Source of the DNA: JBCDIQ01 sp039024295
GTDB taxonomy: Bacteria > Bacteroidota > Bacteroidia > J057
Assembly: GCA_039024295.1 (NCBI GenBank)
Contig: JBCDIQ010000145.1
Coordinates: forward strand, 1-12,896
Direction: 5' to 3'
Length of the DNA: 12,896 nucleotides
Shown here: positions 12,765 through 12,896 of the stretch, piece by piece
How the letters are laid out: each line of letters begins with the position of its first letter
Position numbering within the stretch: the first letter of the stretch is position 1
Program-made: the position numbers and the translations under genes
The notes under the pieces: model-generated
What the model was told of the DNA's origin: nothing
The model's database searches: none
What the model saw: only the letters and a program-made list of their open reading frames with translations

Positions 12765-12896
12765 TTACAGAGAAGGCATAGTCTCTTGCTGGCTCAGGCG
12801 ATTAGCTTCTGTAAGGGTCAAATCGTCCTCGCTGGAAATCTGAGCCCAACGGTTGTCCTTACGCTTCATTACCTGCACGCCGATGTCATAAGTGGC
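12765..12896 (-). CDS. C-terminal end of an unidentified protein (partial)
   Basis: On the reverse strand an open frame enters from the right edge and ends at TAA (12767-12765), giving 43 residues: ATYDIGVQVMKRKDNRWAQ, then ISSEDDLTLTEANRL and SQQETMPSL. It is supported as real coding sequence by the strong terminator 25 nt downstream in the right orientation and by native codon use. The fragment is charged and polar, with no motif I can recognise, so no function is assigned. The rest of the gene lies outside the window. Confidence 0.65.
   Translation of the reverse strand, partial: ATYDIGVQVMKRKDNRWAQISSEDDLTLTEANRLSQQETMPSL

Noticed and set aside
1..12896. CRISPR arrays, tRNA or rRNA genes, and insertion sequences
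   Set aside because: No regularly spaced direct repeats, no tRNA-like cloverleaf or rRNA segments, and no transposase motifs were found on reading both strands.

Overview
The window looks like a Bacteroidota chromosome fragment, probably Cytophagales-like. Base composition is moderate, genes lack obvious Shine-Dalgarno sequences, and the family content is typical of that phylum: a DUF4266/DUF3570/ApbE envelope cluster, a second EF-G-like GTPase, PAS/REC histidine kinases and a REC-Crp fusion regulator. A possible Bacteroidota-type promoter (TTG, 20 nt, TATTTTG) precedes the first operon. The phylum call is inferred from composition and families, not from a marker search.

Layout. Positions 1-196 are foreign: a GC-rich piece of a flavin-dependent tryptophan halogenase gene that folds back on itself as a 53-bp inverted repeat and is joined abruptly to the rest of the window. 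This looks like an amplification or assembly chimera. From 197 the native sequence starts inside a YheT-type alpha/beta hydrolase gene that has lost its N-terminus. Positions 1052-4619 hold a forward operon: a thioredoxin-like protein, a predicted outer-membrane barrel, the FMN transferase ApbE, a tiny DUF4266 lipoprotein ending in GGGCGCN, and a DUF3570 barrel protein. The first four genes overlap by 4 nt at each boundary. Next come an EF-G paralog (4765-6888) with altered GTPase residues, a strong hairpin, and a DUF695-type protein (6973-8073).

Positions 8097-12658 are a reverse-strand signalling cluster. In transcription order it encodes a PAS histidine kinase with FixL-like haem-pocket residues, a stand-alone Rcp1-type receiver, a REC-PAS-HisKA-HATPase hybrid kinase, and a REC-cNMP-HTH (Crp/Fnr-type) regulator. 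A reverse-strand terminator at 12705-12740 ends another gene that runs off the right edge.

Working together (inference). The 1052-4619 operon reads as one exported redox/envelope module: disulfide chemistry (thioredoxin), covalent FMN attachment (ApbE), a Cys-Gly-rich lipoprotein and two barrels. The reverse cluster reads as a sensory phosphorelay, possibly oxygen- or redox-responsive. Its DNA-binding output fuses the functions that FixJ and FixK carry separately in rhizobia. The most interesting parts are the ApbE-DUF4266-DUF3570 operon, the GTPase-altered EF-G paralog and the FixL/REC-Crp cluster.
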